In this document: positions 1 to 12,900 of the stretch, piece after piece
Numbering within the stretch: position 1 is the first letter of the stretch
Layout: every line of letters starts with the position of its first letter
Source of the DNA: Hippopus hippopus
Taxonomy: Eukaryota; Mollusca; Bivalvia; Cardiida; Cardiidae
Reading direction: 5' to 3'
Assembly (NCBI GenBank): GCA_946811185.2
Contig: OX328111.1
Coordinates: forward strand, 43,822,388-43,886,387
Length of the DNA: 64,000 nucleotides
Made by a program: the position numbers and the translations under genes
The notes under the pieces: generated by a model
Databases searched by the model: none
What the model saw: the letters and a program-made list of their open reading frames with translations, nothing else
What the model was told of the DNA's origin: nothing

Positions 1-119
1 ACATTTTCTCCTTTTCCCACAGGCTGCATTTTACCAACATTTTGTCTTTATCCCACAATGTTTGCAAAGCGGGTCTTCCTCAGGGTTGTTAAAACTTATA
101 TTGTTTTAAAAAGGGATAA
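1..119 (-). mobile_element. Family A MITE, cut by the window edge
   Basis: Palindrome right arm followed by the short flank (TCCTCAGGGTTGTTAAAACT), ending near AAGGGATAA. Confidence 0.6.
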
Positions 120-235
120 AATAATAATGTGTCTTTTACCTCTGTTTCGTTTACTAGTATCCTAAGCAAAGTCTTTAAAATTCACTGACTGTTTCCCCCC
201 CCTCCCCCCTAAGCAAAATCCAAATCATGTTCAGG

Positions 236-290
236 AGTTATAGAGGGTTGATTCCTGTTGCAATGACACTTAACAAACATTGGCAGTAAA
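236..290 (-). mobile_element. SINE-1 fragment
   Basis: Short match to the conserved SINE-1 body (GATTCCTGTTGCAATGACAC), reverse orientation, no head or tail. Confidence 0.35.
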
Positions 291-355
291 TTGAAATAAC
301 CGAGGATGTGAAGGTGCTTGCAAGTTCACCATGGCCTTTTGGTTGATATGATTTG

Positions 356-585
356 TTAACCCATTACCACACCATCCCTACTTTTGACGACCCTAAGAAA
401 GAAGCCTTTAGAAAACATTGTGGGAAAAGGAGAAAATGCTGGTAACCAGCATTTTCTCCTTTTCCTACAATGTTTTCTACCCTTCACAAAACAAATTTCA
501 AATTTTCAGTCACTTAGATTTTGTTGTCTTGCAAATGCTTTCGATTTGGACAAACCTAAAATTTTGTCGTTCGGTAATGAGTTAA
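356..585 (+). mobile_element. Family A MITE, complete
   Basis: Runs TTAACCCATTACCACAC to CGGTAATGAGTTAA, 230 bp, with both palindrome arms nearly perfect around GGTAACC at about 441-447. A good type copy of the family. Confidence 0.85.
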
Positions 586-818
586 ATATTGTCCCAAATA
601 TTCAACTGTAGCTGGAGCTAGAGAGGTACATGTAGTTTCAATAAAAAAGTAACCTCCCCTAGCTCTTTTGCCAGTAATATCTGTAACTGACCAAGTAAAC
701 ATGAGTAAGTGTTCTGCTCCTCCTATACAGTTGAAATACTGTTGAAAATAGAGTTATTGAATTGCACCACATATCAATTAAATATATTTACTTGTTTCTG
801 TTTCTCTTTCTACCTTAG

Positions 819-863
819 GTACTCTATGATGGAAAGTTCAAAATCCATAGACAACAAGGCTGA
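819..863 (+). CDS. Possible last coding exon of an unidentified upstream gene
   Basis: A pyrimidine-rich acceptor (TTTCTCTTTCTACCTTAG) is followed by VLYDGKFKIHRQQG and a stop. A second frame gives 16 codons before a stop at 868. About 160 bp further on is an AATAAA, as expected for a 3' UTR. I do not recognise the peptide, and no upstream exon is visible in 1-818. Confidence 0.3.
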   Translation, partial: VLYDGKFKIHRQQG

Positions 864-1025
864 ACATTGACTTAAGGATACCGATAAGATATGATCATCA
901 AGTTGGACATTTTTGTGACCGTGTGTGGTACAAAATTGATTTTATTCAAGTATACTTAACTCTACACCCAGTTTAAAGTTCACGAATTTAGCAACAAAAA
1001 CATATCTTACAAAAAGTTCAAGACC

Positions 1026-1031
1026 AATAAA
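1026..1031 (+). promoter_or_regulatory. Candidate polyadenylation signal for the upstream exon
   Basis: AATAAA about 160 bp after the stop of the putative terminal exon. Meaningful only if that exon is real. Confidence 0.3.
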
Positions 1032-1101
1032 AAGCATGTTTGAGCAAACTGCAGTTGTTTTCAGTATCTACATATTTTCAAGCTTTTAAATCATATATGC
1101 A

Positions 1102-1324
1102 ATAACCCTATAGCAAACAATCCTGTGTTTTAATGACCCTGAGGAAGAAAGCTCTAGAAGCTTTGTGGGAGGAGTAGAAAATGTTGGTAACCAGCATTTT
1201 TTTCTCTTCCCTGAATGCTTTCTACCATTTCAAAGACAAATCTAACCCTTTCCACCACAATGAATCTGTTGTCTACAAACACTTTGAATTTGGACTAGTC
1301 CAAAATCTGTCATCTGTTATTTAA
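1102..1324 (+). mobile_element. Family A MITE, decayed
   Basis: Short flank (CCTATAGCAAACAATCCTG), disrupted palindrome, then the long flank ending in TTATTTAA. Confidence 0.75.
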
Positions 1325-1344
1325 CCTATTTCTGTGAATTGTTT

Positions 1345-1562
1345 ATAAACTCTTTACATACAACAAAATTTTAGACTTGAAAGTATTTACAGATGAAAAA
1401 TAATACATGTGTAGTATGGAAATTTGTTTTTGAAAGTTGAAAACACTATGAGAAAGGGGGAAAAAATGCTAGTAACCAACATTTGCTTTGTTTTCCACAA
1501 TGTTTTTGCAAGTCTCCATCTTTAGGGTCATGACAACTCAAGAATATTTGGTAAAGGCTTAA
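1345..1562 (-). mobile_element. Family A MITE
   Basis: Long flank first (CTCTTTACATACAACAAAAT), palindrome with mismatches, and GGTAAAGGCTTAA at the right end. Confidence 0.75.
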
Positions 1563-1697
1563 CCCTACAAAACCCCTTTACAAAAGGGAAAAAAAGTTCA
1601 TGGAAAGAAATAGACTCCCTTTTTTCAAATGTATGGAAAAATTATGATATGCAACTGATGTTTCTCTTTCAATTGTTTCACAACCTTCACCGGTATT

Positions 1698-1840
1698 TAA
1701 TTTACTCTTTACCTGACAACACTATTTGAGAATTGTCCAAATTGAAAGCATTTTCAGATGACTAAGAGAAAATCCTGGTTATCATCATTATTTCCTTTTG
1801 TTATAATAAGTTTCTTCATAAGCCTTCTCCCCCAGGGTTG
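1698..1840 (-). mobile_element. Family A MITE, degenerate
   Basis: Long-flank start (TACTCTTTACCTGACAACA), a collapsed palindrome, and a right end that runs directly into the TTAA of the next copy. Confidence 0.6.
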
Positions 1841-2066
1841 TTAACCCTTTACTGCACAATGCAGACTTTTAACGTCCCGGGAAAGAAGCACTTGGAAGAC
1901 ATTTTGGGAAAAGTAGGATATGCTGGTAACAAACATTCTCTCCTTTTCCCACAATGTTTTCTATCCTATCAAAGAAAAATAGCTCCATTTGAGCCACATT
2001 GAAATTATCATTTACAAATGCTTCAAATTTGAACAAGGCTAAAATTTTGTAGTCTGGTAAAGAGTT
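1841..2066 (+). mobile_element. Family A MITE, complete
   Basis: TTAACCCTTTACTGCACAA to CTGGTAAAGAGTT, head to head with the preceding copy and sharing its TTAA. Confidence 0.8.
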
Positions 2067-2171
2067 CAATGTTGGTATATGGTACGAGTTAGCAGCTGGA
2101 GTGAAAAAGCCTGTTCTTAAGGATTGGATTGTATGGTATAGTAACACCATTTTCAACATTTTTTCAGTTAT

Positions 2172-2330
2172 ATTGTTTTTCGTGAGAGTGTCATTGGGCA
2201 TGACACTTCAGAGCCTAGTCCTGGTAAAACCCAGGAAAAACATGATTATGTGGGCTGTTGCTGTGATATGACTGTTGAAAATGTTGAAAGCAGCGTAAAA
2301 CACCATTCAACCAATCAATCAATCATCACT
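2172..2330 (+). mobile_element. SINE-2 fragment
   Basis: Conserved body TGTCATTGGGCATGACACTT, CAGAGCC, and the terminal CACCATTCAACC(AATC)n. The tRNA-like head is missing. Confidence 0.6.
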
Positions 2331-2335
2331 GTGGC

Positions 2336-2560
2336 CAATGCACCTATCCATGCTGTCCTGGAGTTCCTTTAACCAGTGCTCCCACCAATATTCTTTCCAA
2401 GCCACTGGCTGCTCATCGTTGAAACAATGGTCAGCAGTGAGAGAGAAATGAATCCTGTCGCAATGACTATCATCAATCCTCGGACAGAAATTAGTCTAGC
2501 TGGGGATAAAACCAGTGACCCCCCTATACTCTAGTCCTTTATGCTTTTTCAAACTGATTC
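2336..2560 (-). mobile_element. SINE-1 copy
   Basis: Reverse-complement body: GCACCTATCCATGCTGTCCT, CCACTGGCTGCT, GAGAAATGAATCCTGTCGCA, then a decayed tRNA-like head. Confidence 0.65.
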
Positions 2561-2825
2561 AAGCTATTGAATACCATAAAGTATGCCAATAAACCGTATA
2601 AATTCTTTCTGCAGATTGATGATAGCCACTGCAACGAAATTCATTTTTCTCCCTTCCCAAACATGGTTTGAACTTATTGCGCTTAAAGATAATGTATGAA
2701 ACACTGATTAAACAAGCTCTGACAGCTGGGATGGGTGCAATGGGCAGTGTGATATACTAGTAACTAAATGATATTATTAAACACCAAAAAAACTGATAAA
2801 GAATGCATTTCTCAGAATAGATTAA

Positions 2826-2931
2826 TTTACCCTATCAAAAACAAATTCCATCATTTGATTCTTGTTTAAAAATCAACTGCAAATGCTTTAAATTTTAACA
2901 AGTCTACATTTTTGTCTTATGGTGAAGAGCG
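2826..2931 (+). mobile_element. Family A MITE, long-flank fragment
   Basis: Only the flank right of the palindrome remains (AAACAAATTCCATCATTTGA; CTGCAAATGCTTTAAATTTT). Confidence 0.5.
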
Positions 2932-3255
2932 AATAATTAGATTTTCTTTTCAATATACTACATTGATACTGTTTACCTTTAAAATCGTTATCATTTAAAA
3001 CCACCTACACTGTTTTAACTAAATTACAATTTATTCAAAATCTCTCTTTTTTTTAAAACTGAGTCTCTTTTATTTCTAATTTTGTTATCACAGTACCACT
3101 TCCCAACTTTGTGCCCATCATGACCTCCACTGTTGACGGGCCATAAAACGCCGTTCAATCGTGTCCTTGTAAGGTTGGCTTTACTGGGCTGGCTTTGTGC
3201 AAAATGAGACACTGAAATGACAAGATTATAAGTTTCTTACTAAATAATGTAATAT

Positions 3256-3511
3256 ATGAGCCATGCTCTGTCAAAAGGGTGTTTTATGCATCTGCAAAAA
3301 CTATCTACCTGTGTCAGCCTGTGCAGGCTGACATGGGATGACACTTTTTGCAATTTACAAATTTTCTGCATGTCAAAGGACCATTTTACCATCGGTTCAA
3401 GTCCACTGTTATACAAAATGGGTTTTATGGATCCATAATAAGGTGCTTAGTATAATACATCACTGAGAGGTATTAAGCCCATGTTTGCTAGGGCATGGCT
3501 CATACATCTTT
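3256..3511 (+). mobile_element. Family D MITE
   Basis: Ends TATATGAGCCATGCTCTG and GGGCATGGCTCATA are inverted. The core hairpin is GTCAGCCTGTGCAGGCTGAC. The ATGGATCCATAA segment is shared with the copy at 56334. Confidence 0.8.
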
Positions 3512-3767
3512 ACAAATTAGGTTTCTGACAAAAATGTATGATCACAAAATGCATACAAGGTTTATGCCGATTACATGGCTACAGACAGTTTGAAAGTTCT
3601 TCCATACTTTATGATGGGGAGATGTCTGATGTGTATACACTACAGACTTTCTTGGGAGTCTTTTAACGAAATCCTAGGAAGGCCATTTGAAAATTATGTG
3701 CTTGTTTCTAACACAGCCATTGAGACTGCATTCATATTTTCAGTCTGAAATACAAGTTTAAATTGGG

Positions 3768-3992
3768 ACTACCCGGCTCAGTGGTAAAGTGTAGGACTTA
3801 TACTTGGATGCCCCTGCTTTGAGCCTCAATGAAAGCACTGGGTTTTCCATGGGAGTGTCCTTGGGCAAGACACTTCAGAGCCATTGCCTAGTACTGGTAA
3901 AAGACAGGAAACACATGAACAAGCAACCTGTCCTAGTGGAGTGACTGATATAATGTTGAAAACCATGTTAAGTACCATTCAATCAAACAGCT
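3768..3992 (+). mobile_element. SINE-2, with tRNA-like head
   Basis: Head ACCCGGCTCAGTGGTAAAGT looks like a polymerase III box A. A degenerate box B follows, then the SINE-2 body (GGGAGTGTCCTTGGGCAAGA) and a CCATTCAATCAA tail. Confidence 0.65.
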
Positions 3993-4148
3993 ATTTAATG
4001 AGATTGAAGAACACATGTATTTTTAACATGGAAAATTTCAGAAAAAGAGCTTTTTAAATGCGAGTCTCAAATTGTATTCCTAGACCTATTTTACAAGATA
4101 TGCTCATTTCTTTGTACTGTAAACACTGCCCTGGTGGTCACCTGAATA

Positions 4149-4300
4149 TTAATTCTTTTCCAGACGACAAACTCATCCATATTGAACTTATTTGTAGACA
4201 ACAAGTTGAACGTGGCTCAAATGATGGAACTTGTTTAAAAAGGTAAATTTTTTTCCTCTCTCCACTATGTTTTCAAAAGTCTTCTTATTTTTAATGTAGG
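4149..4300 (-). mobile_element. Family A MITE, degenerate
   Basis: Long flank (CCAGACGACAAACTC; GGCTCAAATGATGGAACTTG) followed by a short right-arm remnant. The left palindrome arm is gone. Confidence 0.55.
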
Positions 4301-4407
4301 AAAAAAAAAAAAAAAAGATCAGCAGGAAAGGGGTTCAGCAAGCATTCTTTTGTATAGAGGAGAGTACATTACTTTTACCAAATACTCATGCCAAACCCAA
4401 ATGTTAC

Positions 4408-4625
4408 AGCCAGTAGCATACAGGACTTGAGAACAGGGAGTTGCTGGTTCAAATCCCAAGCTGGGCAAAATTCTTTCCCAGGATCAAAGATAGTAATTGC
4501 AACAGGATTCATTCCTTTCTCACTGCTGATAATTGTTTTGAAAATGGTTACAAGGGAAATCAGCCAGTGGAATATTGTGCAAAGTACAGGTAACAGAAAC
4601 TCTAGAAAAGCATGGATAGGTGCAC
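4408..4625 (+). mobile_element. SINE-1 copy
   Basis: Box B-like GCTGGTTCAAATCCC, then GGATTCATTCCTTTCTCACT, CCAGTGGAATATTGTGCAAA and AGCATGGATAGGTGCACTG. Forward orientation. Confidence 0.7.
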
Positions 4626-4629
4626 TGTC

Positions 4630-6808
4630 TGTAAGAAAGGAGCATTTGCTTATTACAAACAATTGCTTCTTTCCAAAACTTGCTTCTTTCCAAACTTTAA
4701 TTATTGCACATGCAGTCTATGGTATGGATGTACAAAACTGAACCTTTGTCTGGTCAAGTATTTAAGCTCTGAATACAAAAGACATGCAAGTTCTAACATT
4801 AATGTATTTTAGATCCAGACATAAATATCATTGAAATACCTGTTGACATGGATGTTGTTAAAATATGTAAAAAAAGAAATCTTTTCAGACGAGATATAAC
4901 ACCAGACTGGGGTATCTAATCATCAGTTTACAAACATCTTGGTGTCTCTGTCTCCCTAAAAAGATACATTGTTGTTTGATTAAAAAGGAAAGTGATCAGT
5001 AAAAAAGGCATGAAAAACAATATTCTCAATCACAATGTGTTAGATTACTTGAGTACAGTCTACTAATGCTGATAGTCTTCAACTGTCTTGCATCTGTAGG
5101 GTTCATCTGTATGTGATGACTTGATTGATGAAATAACATCAAATTTGTCTTTAAAAACTGACTGTAAAGATATCTGTAATCCGTGTGTTAAACCAAGCTC
5201 TTGAAAGTTGAGACTTAAATATCCTGTGTTGACATTTTAGTCAAGATCAGAATGTACCTAGTAAGAAGTCTGACATTTGATATAAAAAGTCGACCACCTG
5301 ATGCTAAACTCGGACCAAAATTCGTCAGCAATTATTGATAAAAACAAAATTCTAAACACATTCACTACCTATGATGATCAAGATCCGAACGCACATAATG
5401 TAAAGTCTGGTCTTCATTATAAAATGTCCATAATTTGTTTGACTAGTTTTCCATGGCCCATATTACAACCCTGTGTACACATTCGACTTTGTATACGCCG
5501 AATGTCTTATTGGTCGAAATAGTAATGGGCCGAAATTGTTATCGGCCGAGATGCGACGTCTCGACAGCTCTGACAAGAGGAAATAAGGTGTTTATTCATG
5601 ACCTGATCAAAATGAAGAAAGTGCAACCCCGGTTTACCAATCAACATACAAGGAACGGAGTAATTTCAAGAAAATTAAAATCTTACCGAAGTTTCGCAGT
5701 AGCTTTCATGTAGAGGGAGAACATATCGTACGTGTAAATACGTCAACATTATCATTCACGTGATGCCTAAAAATAGGACATCAGAATCATTCCGAATAGT
5801 ATGTGGCAACGTCTTTTGGGAGAGTTGGGAGAGTTGATAACGAAAAGTGCCTTTTTTTCGTATGGTTCTGTAACACGAGCCGATGTTGCAATGAACGCCT
5901 CTATCCCCTTGTTGACAAAATAAGAGTATAATTAGCAGATTCGTGCCTTTATTCCGACTATTTTCACGCACAAAAATACCTCTGTGTGGACGCTACTGGG
6001 CCTTTAAGCATCGAGTTAGTTCCTTTATTTGGTAATGATAAAATGAAATTGTTAACAAATGCTTGCTGATTCTGAATATAGTCTGTCGGTCTTGGATAAT
6101 GCTGAAGTATCCTGTCCGGTTTCAATTTTTTTTTTGACGTAATGTAAAGCATTCCTTAGGGTCACGTTTCGTTTACCCTCCCTTGCTCCACCCACACAGT
6201 TTGCTCGTGCAGCTAGGTGTAACATAATTAAACTGCATTTTTCTAATGCAAACAGGAGAGCAGCTGTGCGATTGCATCTGTTCATTGCAGAATGGCATAC
6301 CTCACCCACGGCCGCCATATTTGTTGACAACCTTGGGTTTTTTTCCAAGGTTATTTTTAGTAAATGACGAAATGAAATTGTCCTCCCTACTATGTTATCG
6401 ATGTTTCGATTGGCTATTAGGGTACTTCCCGACCATATGAATATTCATTAGAAACGAAAATTTGCTAGTCAATTTTCCCAGGGGTAATGCATGGAGAGAA
6501 ACGTAATGCTTAAACCTGGGTTCCGAGGATGCCTATTTGCATGGATTGAATGTAAATTTTGAGCAAGACGTCTGATTGGTTCACTAGAGACACGCCTTAC
6601 AAAGCTGTAATCTATATTGCTTTGTCGTAAAATAATAAATGATTAAAACATATTATTACTAAATGGAAATGTGTATATTTTGAATAGTATATTTGTAGCA
6701 TTGTAAAACTGACACCTTTTTGTTGATTTTTACACGATATAAAATAAAAACAAGAAAGAAATCCAATGTACTTCCGGTCTGTACAATTCGACCTTGACCT
6801 TTAAGGAG
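4630..6808. other. Upstream flank of ALDH4A1, mostly without recognised features
   Basis: No gene, SINE or MITE of the families here is evident. The stretch 5440-6450 is less AT-rich and has CpG-containing words (GGCCGAGATGCGACGTC), so the promoter could lie within 5.4-6.8 kb. I see no convincing TATA box or other placed element. Confidence 0.3.
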
Positions 6809-6871
6809 ATGTCCACAAGTTACAAACTGTTAACATTGTGCAGACTGGAACTAATGAGTACGCGATCGAAA

Positions 6872-6912
6872 ATGTTTGTCACTCGAAACGGAAAACTTTC
6901 TCAGCTTCTCAG
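6872..6912 (+). CDS. ALDH4A1: ALDH4A1 exon 1 (targeting peptide)
   Basis: Encodes MFVTRNGKLSQLL plus two bases of a Ser codon, ending at a GTATGT donor. The phase (2) fits exon 2, which starts with C to complete AGC. In-frame ATGs at 6809 (G at -3) and 6854 (C at -3) could extend the protein by 21 or 6 residues, and there is no in-frame stop between them. The leader composition, not sequence identity, supports this exon. Confidence 0.75.
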
Positions 6913-9900
6913 GTATGTATATAATAAACTTTAGTTGTTGAACACTTGGGGAGGTCACTGGTCTGCCTACGATTCGGCTGTCATCGAAGACGAAGAGTTC
7001 CATCGTGGCTACTGCAGTTGGTCACAACTTGGTGTCAGACTGGGATGACAGTCATTTCGGATTACAGTCAAAACGTACCCAAACCAAAACGTACCCAAGT
7101 CAAAACGTACCCAAGTGGAGTCAAAAAGTACCCAAGTGAAGTCAAAACGTACCCAAGTGGAGTCAAAACGTACCCAGTGTGACGTCAAAATGTACCCACG
7201 ATTTTTATAGTATTTTTATCTTCAATCTTTGTACAAATTAATAGAAATTATGTAATCACCATCTTGATGTCGACAATTTTTAATTCTGCTTTATTTTAAA
7301 TTTGCCTTACATGATTAAAACCAATGATGAAGCATATTACATAGCGAAGTCAATCAAATGCTTCATGATAAAACCAGGTCTTTCTTTCTTAAGATACAAT
7401 TGCTATTAATGAAAAAAGCATCAGATACCTTGATATATTTATCCATCATTATCAAGATATGTTTTATAAAAAAAAAACATTCATAAGCATCAACACATTT
7501 AAAGCAATGATATACCAGTTAAAGAAATGTAATACATTAATTACATTGTTTGGATAGATAAGGTGCAATTTGCACACTCAAAAAGAGTGTAACAAATGTG
7601 ACGAATAAATTAATTATTCACAATGGTCTTTAAACTGTTGTAGATTGCATGGTAATAAAATTACATTGCAAATATTTTTATGATTTGAGAGACAGTTTGG
7701 TTCAGATGAAAAACCGAAGGGTTGTTTCTTTAAAATTCAGTAAATGATCTGATGGAAAATTTTTCTCATATTTTCCATTTCTACCCTTTTGAGGTTCTTT
7801 TTTGTAACATTTTTATCATTTGGAAATTCTTTAAATATGGACAAGTATAAAATTTGGTTGTCTAAGAGCAGTGACTCATTTACACCTATATATCATTACC
7901 AGTATCAATTATATCATTTTTTCACTGAATTAAAATGTTAAACTTTTTTTTTGGGGGGGGAGATATTATAAGATATATTCTGCACTGAAAATATTTTGAA
8001 CTTCACTCTTTACCAAACAATAAAATCTTTGAATCTTCAAGATGGAAAACATTTGCAAATATCATACTAGATAAGGCTTGGAAAGGTAAAAAACATTGTG
8101 AGAAATGTAGAAAATTGTTACCAGCAGTTTCTCCTTTTCCCAGCGTTTTGAAAAGCCATTTTTCAGAGGGATTGTTGATACTATGGATAGTGTAATTAAA
8201 GGTAACCTGCGCTTTTTAGTGGGGAAAAAACATGTTCAATTAATTGTATCTAACATTTTCATTTCAAACTTAAATTGACTAGATCTAAGTTATTTTAGTT
8301 AACTTTAAAAAAAGGGAGGGGTTTAAATATACATAATACTATGTAACGAAATGTCTAATTACCTTTTATGAAAATAAAACTGTTAAATGATCACTAGTTT
8401 GTTACAGCTGATTAGTCCTGACAAAAACACATAACCCATAATTGAATGTACCTTGGGACTGAAAACATGCTTCTTTTTAAAGAATTCAAAGCATTTAAAG
8501 TGAGTTTGGAGTTAAACCATCCTGAAAAGGTAAAAAAACATGACATTTTTAATTCATATCTAACATTGAAATTGGTACATAGGAAATTTTACTTTGGGTA
8601 CATTTTGACTTAAATTTTGGGTACGTTTTGACTTATATTTTGGGTACGTTTTGTTTTGGGTACGTTTTGACCGCATCCCGTCATTTCCACAGCCGGTCAT
8701 TTCAACACCCAGTCATTACGACACTTTTTGGCGTAATACCGGCAAACGCCACTCCACTATACAGCCCTATGCATACATGTGATATTGTTTTACAAATTAA
8801 AAGATAAATTAATGAAATTCTGTGCTTTATTCCGTAGACCAGTATTGTATTTGATGTATATGGACTGAATCCATAAGAAATCAAAATTCTTTTGAAACAC
8901 GATTTAGATTTCCATGGGTTTTCGTGATAAAGTGGAGGGGCGTTTTCCAGTATTATGCCCACTTTTTGGTCATTGAACCTCGGTAATTTTTTTTTTCCAA
9001 AATTTGGTCATTTCAACACCCGCAGTGTTACCCCTGATTCGGGGACTAGCTCCGATGTTATTTTTGTGATTGTTTCTCTGCTAGCCCCCGTTAATTAATA
9101 GAAGTTAAAATGCTAGTCTCAACGCTTTCATCATTTACACTCTTCTCTGCGTCGCAAAAGCCAAGACTTGCATGTTGGATAACAGATTTTTCTAAAACTC
9201 ACAGCTTATCTTCATTGCTACCTGCTCTATGCATAAAGATGTATGTAATTCAATGTTTTTGTTCTTCTTAGCTGACAGAACTGTTTTTTTTTTTCTGTTT
9301 ACATGTAAAAATCATCAACTTAAGTAATTGGTATTTATCGAAACTAATAAAGTAATACCGAAATAAACTCATCTTGACAGCTTTAGTATGTATTGAGATG
9401 AAAGGCAGACATTTTTTTTTTCGTAAAATCAAAGTCCATGAGGTGAAAAAGGGAAGCCACACTTGATTCGTAGGAATGATCTGATGCAGTTTTGCTGGCT
9501 GTGAAAGTGATTTTTACATTAACGTTCGAGCTTTTAGTTTAACAAGTGATTAAACACTAATTGCTTAATTATTTTTGTGCGAGATTTTGGCACACTGGTT
9601 TTGAAAATATCCGTGACTGATGAAAAACTTAGGCGATTCTTGCAATTGTGTGCTCTGGATCAGACACTACACCCAATATTTTTGCAAGCCTTTTTTAGAC
9701 TTGAGTTCGTAGAATTGAATTGCATTAAATGTTTACTTTGTCATATCAACATAATTTTGTTTTGGTGTGTGATCACAGTATGTTTTAAATAGTTTTAATT
9801 AAAGGCAGGTTCTCCGGGTACAAGCATGTCCTTACAATCTTCTGTAGCTATCTATATTTTGCCATTTTGCAATGTAATATTGTCATACCTTTACCTTTCT

Positions 9901-12900
9901 TGAACGGTGTCTGACAGTTGTTTTCCTTCATCAGAATAAATCATAATCAATGACAACCTTATGAATATCAAAGCTAACGAGGAAAAATAAAATTAAGATT
10001 ATATATTATTGATTCAGTTAAGGTATAAAGATACCGATATACTACCATTTAGTGAAACTTTCCTTAATCTTGCACAACCGACCTTTTCCTCGTGCAGGGG
10101 GATAACTTTTGATAGCAATGTAACAGAGAGAGTTTATAATAAGAGCAAATCCCGGTGTGGGCTCTAGGAGCCATTTGGACCATCTGACAAAAGATTGGTT
10201 GAAGAATGTTAGATAAATGGATGGCAGTGTTTCATTTACCTGCGCGTCCTTCGCCAGAGACACTAAGAAATGGCCAGTAACACTAAACTTTGCAAAATGT
10301 GCATTTTTGTGACGCACTGATTTCAGTTTCAATGCGTTTTGCATAATTTTGTTTGATCCAGATCGATTAAAGTTTAAAATACAAATAAGGGTTGTTTTAA
10401 CGAATTATGTTTCCATACTTGCAAAACATTGCCACAAAACAAAATATTACTATATTTGTACATTCCACTTCTAAAAATAGCTTCAGTTACATGAATGGCA
10501 AACTTTTATCCAAGTTATTGCGATTTTCATTGCATAGCAACTGCATCTATTACAGTCCAACACTGTTACCCAAACAAAGTGAGAAAAATAACATGCTCGC
10601 TCTTTTCAAGAATCCTGGCTGAAAGAGCCCAAATGTAAGCCATGGCTGGTATAAGAAACGACATTGGAAAGCAATATTGTTATGAAATGTTTGTTTTGCC
10701 AAGGTATCGGAGCTAAAAACGTGTTAACTGATGGATGAACGAACTTAATTTAATTGAAACCTTGAATCAGTTTGCTGTTTACGTCCTCTTTACTGAATTG
10801 AGGAATATATACACCAATAATTTTTGATACATGGTTATTGTAATTAATATTAACAAATTTCCCTAACATAAAATTATCTAAACAAAACAAATATTTTGAA
10901 TACACACTGAAACAAAATTAAGATGATAAGACAAAGTAAACATGCATAATTAACAATTATGAAAGTAACATAAAAGAACATAAAAGTACATGTACAGATT
11001 TAATCTTTACTGACAAATAACACATTATCAGCCTTCTGCATTTGGCAACCTCAACATATAAAGTTCCATGGATGTAACAATCAACATGGTTGTCCATCTT
11101 TAAAAGAATAACCAAGGAAGTGCACACAAAGATTGGTAAAGGTAACTTTCGATATGCTCCAAAAATACGCCAAAAATTTTAAATCAGTAAATTTTATAAC
11201 ATGCTGCATATTAAATGACCTTTTTTCCTCCCTTTTTTTTTTTGCAGGAGGAAAAATTAATGGGTGTCAAACTGACCCTTTTTTTTTTTTAAAAATTAAT
11301 TGGGTGTAGAAATGACCAAAATAGAGGTTGAAATGACCAAAGATTGTAGAAATGACCGCATGTCAAAATGAACGGGTGTTGAAATGACTGGATACCAGTG
11401 ACTGGACATTTTGGCCCATATTGGCCAAAAGAATTTTGGCCCTTATCATTTCGGCCCCTAAAAATTTGGCCCATAATCGTTGCATCCTAACAATTGCAGA
11501 ATCTGACCAATATTTTACCTGGATCTAATAATATGATGAAAAAAAAATTGACATGGTTGTCTTTTGTAGATCTATCTGGACTCAGGGCTCCACCTACAAA
11601 TTTTTATTTTTGTGCCATCAAATTTGCCAACTCATAAAAATTGGTAGTAGTAGTTAGAAGTAGCCAACTGAGGGAGCCACATAGCATAAATATTAGACAT
11701 GTCAGACTATTGTCTTATGTTATAGCTACTGAAGGGTCCTACTAAATACCACAAAGACACTCTAAATACCACAAAGACACACAAAGACGAACAAAAACGC
11801 TACAAAGACGCACAAAGACACACAAAGACACACAAAGACACCACAAAGACGCACAAAGACAAAGAAAACGGAAACAAATATTAGTATTTTGAGTTGTTTG
11901 CATTATATTAGGTTAAAAAATACACAAAATCACGCAAACACACATGTGGGTTCGAGCATCCACTGGGTCAGGCGGCGATCTTTCTACTCGTTCTGCTGAT
12001 TTCATATCTACCAAATATTTCCTGTACTTAAACACTATGATGAATGTTTGATGATGATGATGATGATACTGCTGACAATGATGATAAAGACATGTACTTG
12101 TTTACATTTCTTCTTGAAAACATTCTATAAAGTTCGCTTTTGCACATTTAAAGGCAATGTTAACAATTTATCATTTACAGTTTTCTTTTTTTTTCTGCAC
12201 TGCTAAGCTTGTTAGCTATTTACCAAACGACAAAATATCAGACTCCTCAAAACTCAAAATTGTGAAGAGAGAAGAGAAAACACTGGTAACCAGTATTTTC
12301 TCTTTTTCCACATTGTTTTCAAGAAATTTCTTTCGCAGTATCGTTAAAACTCGGGGCTGTGTGGTAAAGGGTTAAGTACCGGACTTTTCTTTGGTTATTG
12401 TATTTTTCTTGAACATTTCCCCATTTTGTACTATTTGTTAAAAAAAGGGAATTTGTCAGTTACTGGTGAAAAAATGTGCACTGAGTACTGATAATCCGAT
12501 TAGCAGGTCTAAGCCTGTCCAGGAAAAGTTTAGTTTGGTAACTAACTGTCCCAGTATGTCTCTAGCTGTTGACTAGATCGTTAAGTCTCACACAAACGCA
12601 AACACGCACACAAAAAAAAAAAACACGAAAACATATCTAAAAAGTAACTTTTCATTGTTTTCACCTCTTGAACATTCACCTTTATGATAAATGAAATTAG
12701 AACAAAATTAATTAACTTTTAACTACACGACGAAATTTTACAATTGTCTTTGTTGAAAGCATTTGCAGATGACATTTCATTCCTCTCTCACCGCTGACCT
12801 TTGTTTTGACGATGGCAATGCGGGAAAGTTGCCAGTGGCTTGGAAAAAAATTGTGCAGAGGGCTAGTACAAGAAACACCAAGAAAGCATGGAAAGGTCCA

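Noticed and set aside
384..611. Recurrent short frames with a peptide like NIVGKGENAGYQHFLLF (also 1869-2201, 12763-13116, 18158-18532, 31706-32062, 63421-63855)
   Set aside because: They are translations of the stop-free family A palindrome. The same peptide appears on either strand because the DNA is self-complementary. No start context or conservation beyond the repeat.
5756..6348. Possible coding frames on the minus strand upstream of ALDH4A1
   Set aside because: Short overlapping frames without splice context, domain or codon pattern. The region looks like ordinary promoter-side sequence.
11735..11870. CRISPR-like array from regularly spaced ACAAAGAC repeats
   Set aside because: Units are contiguous short tandem repeats with no unique spacers, mirrored at 13258-13353, in a eukaryotic intron.
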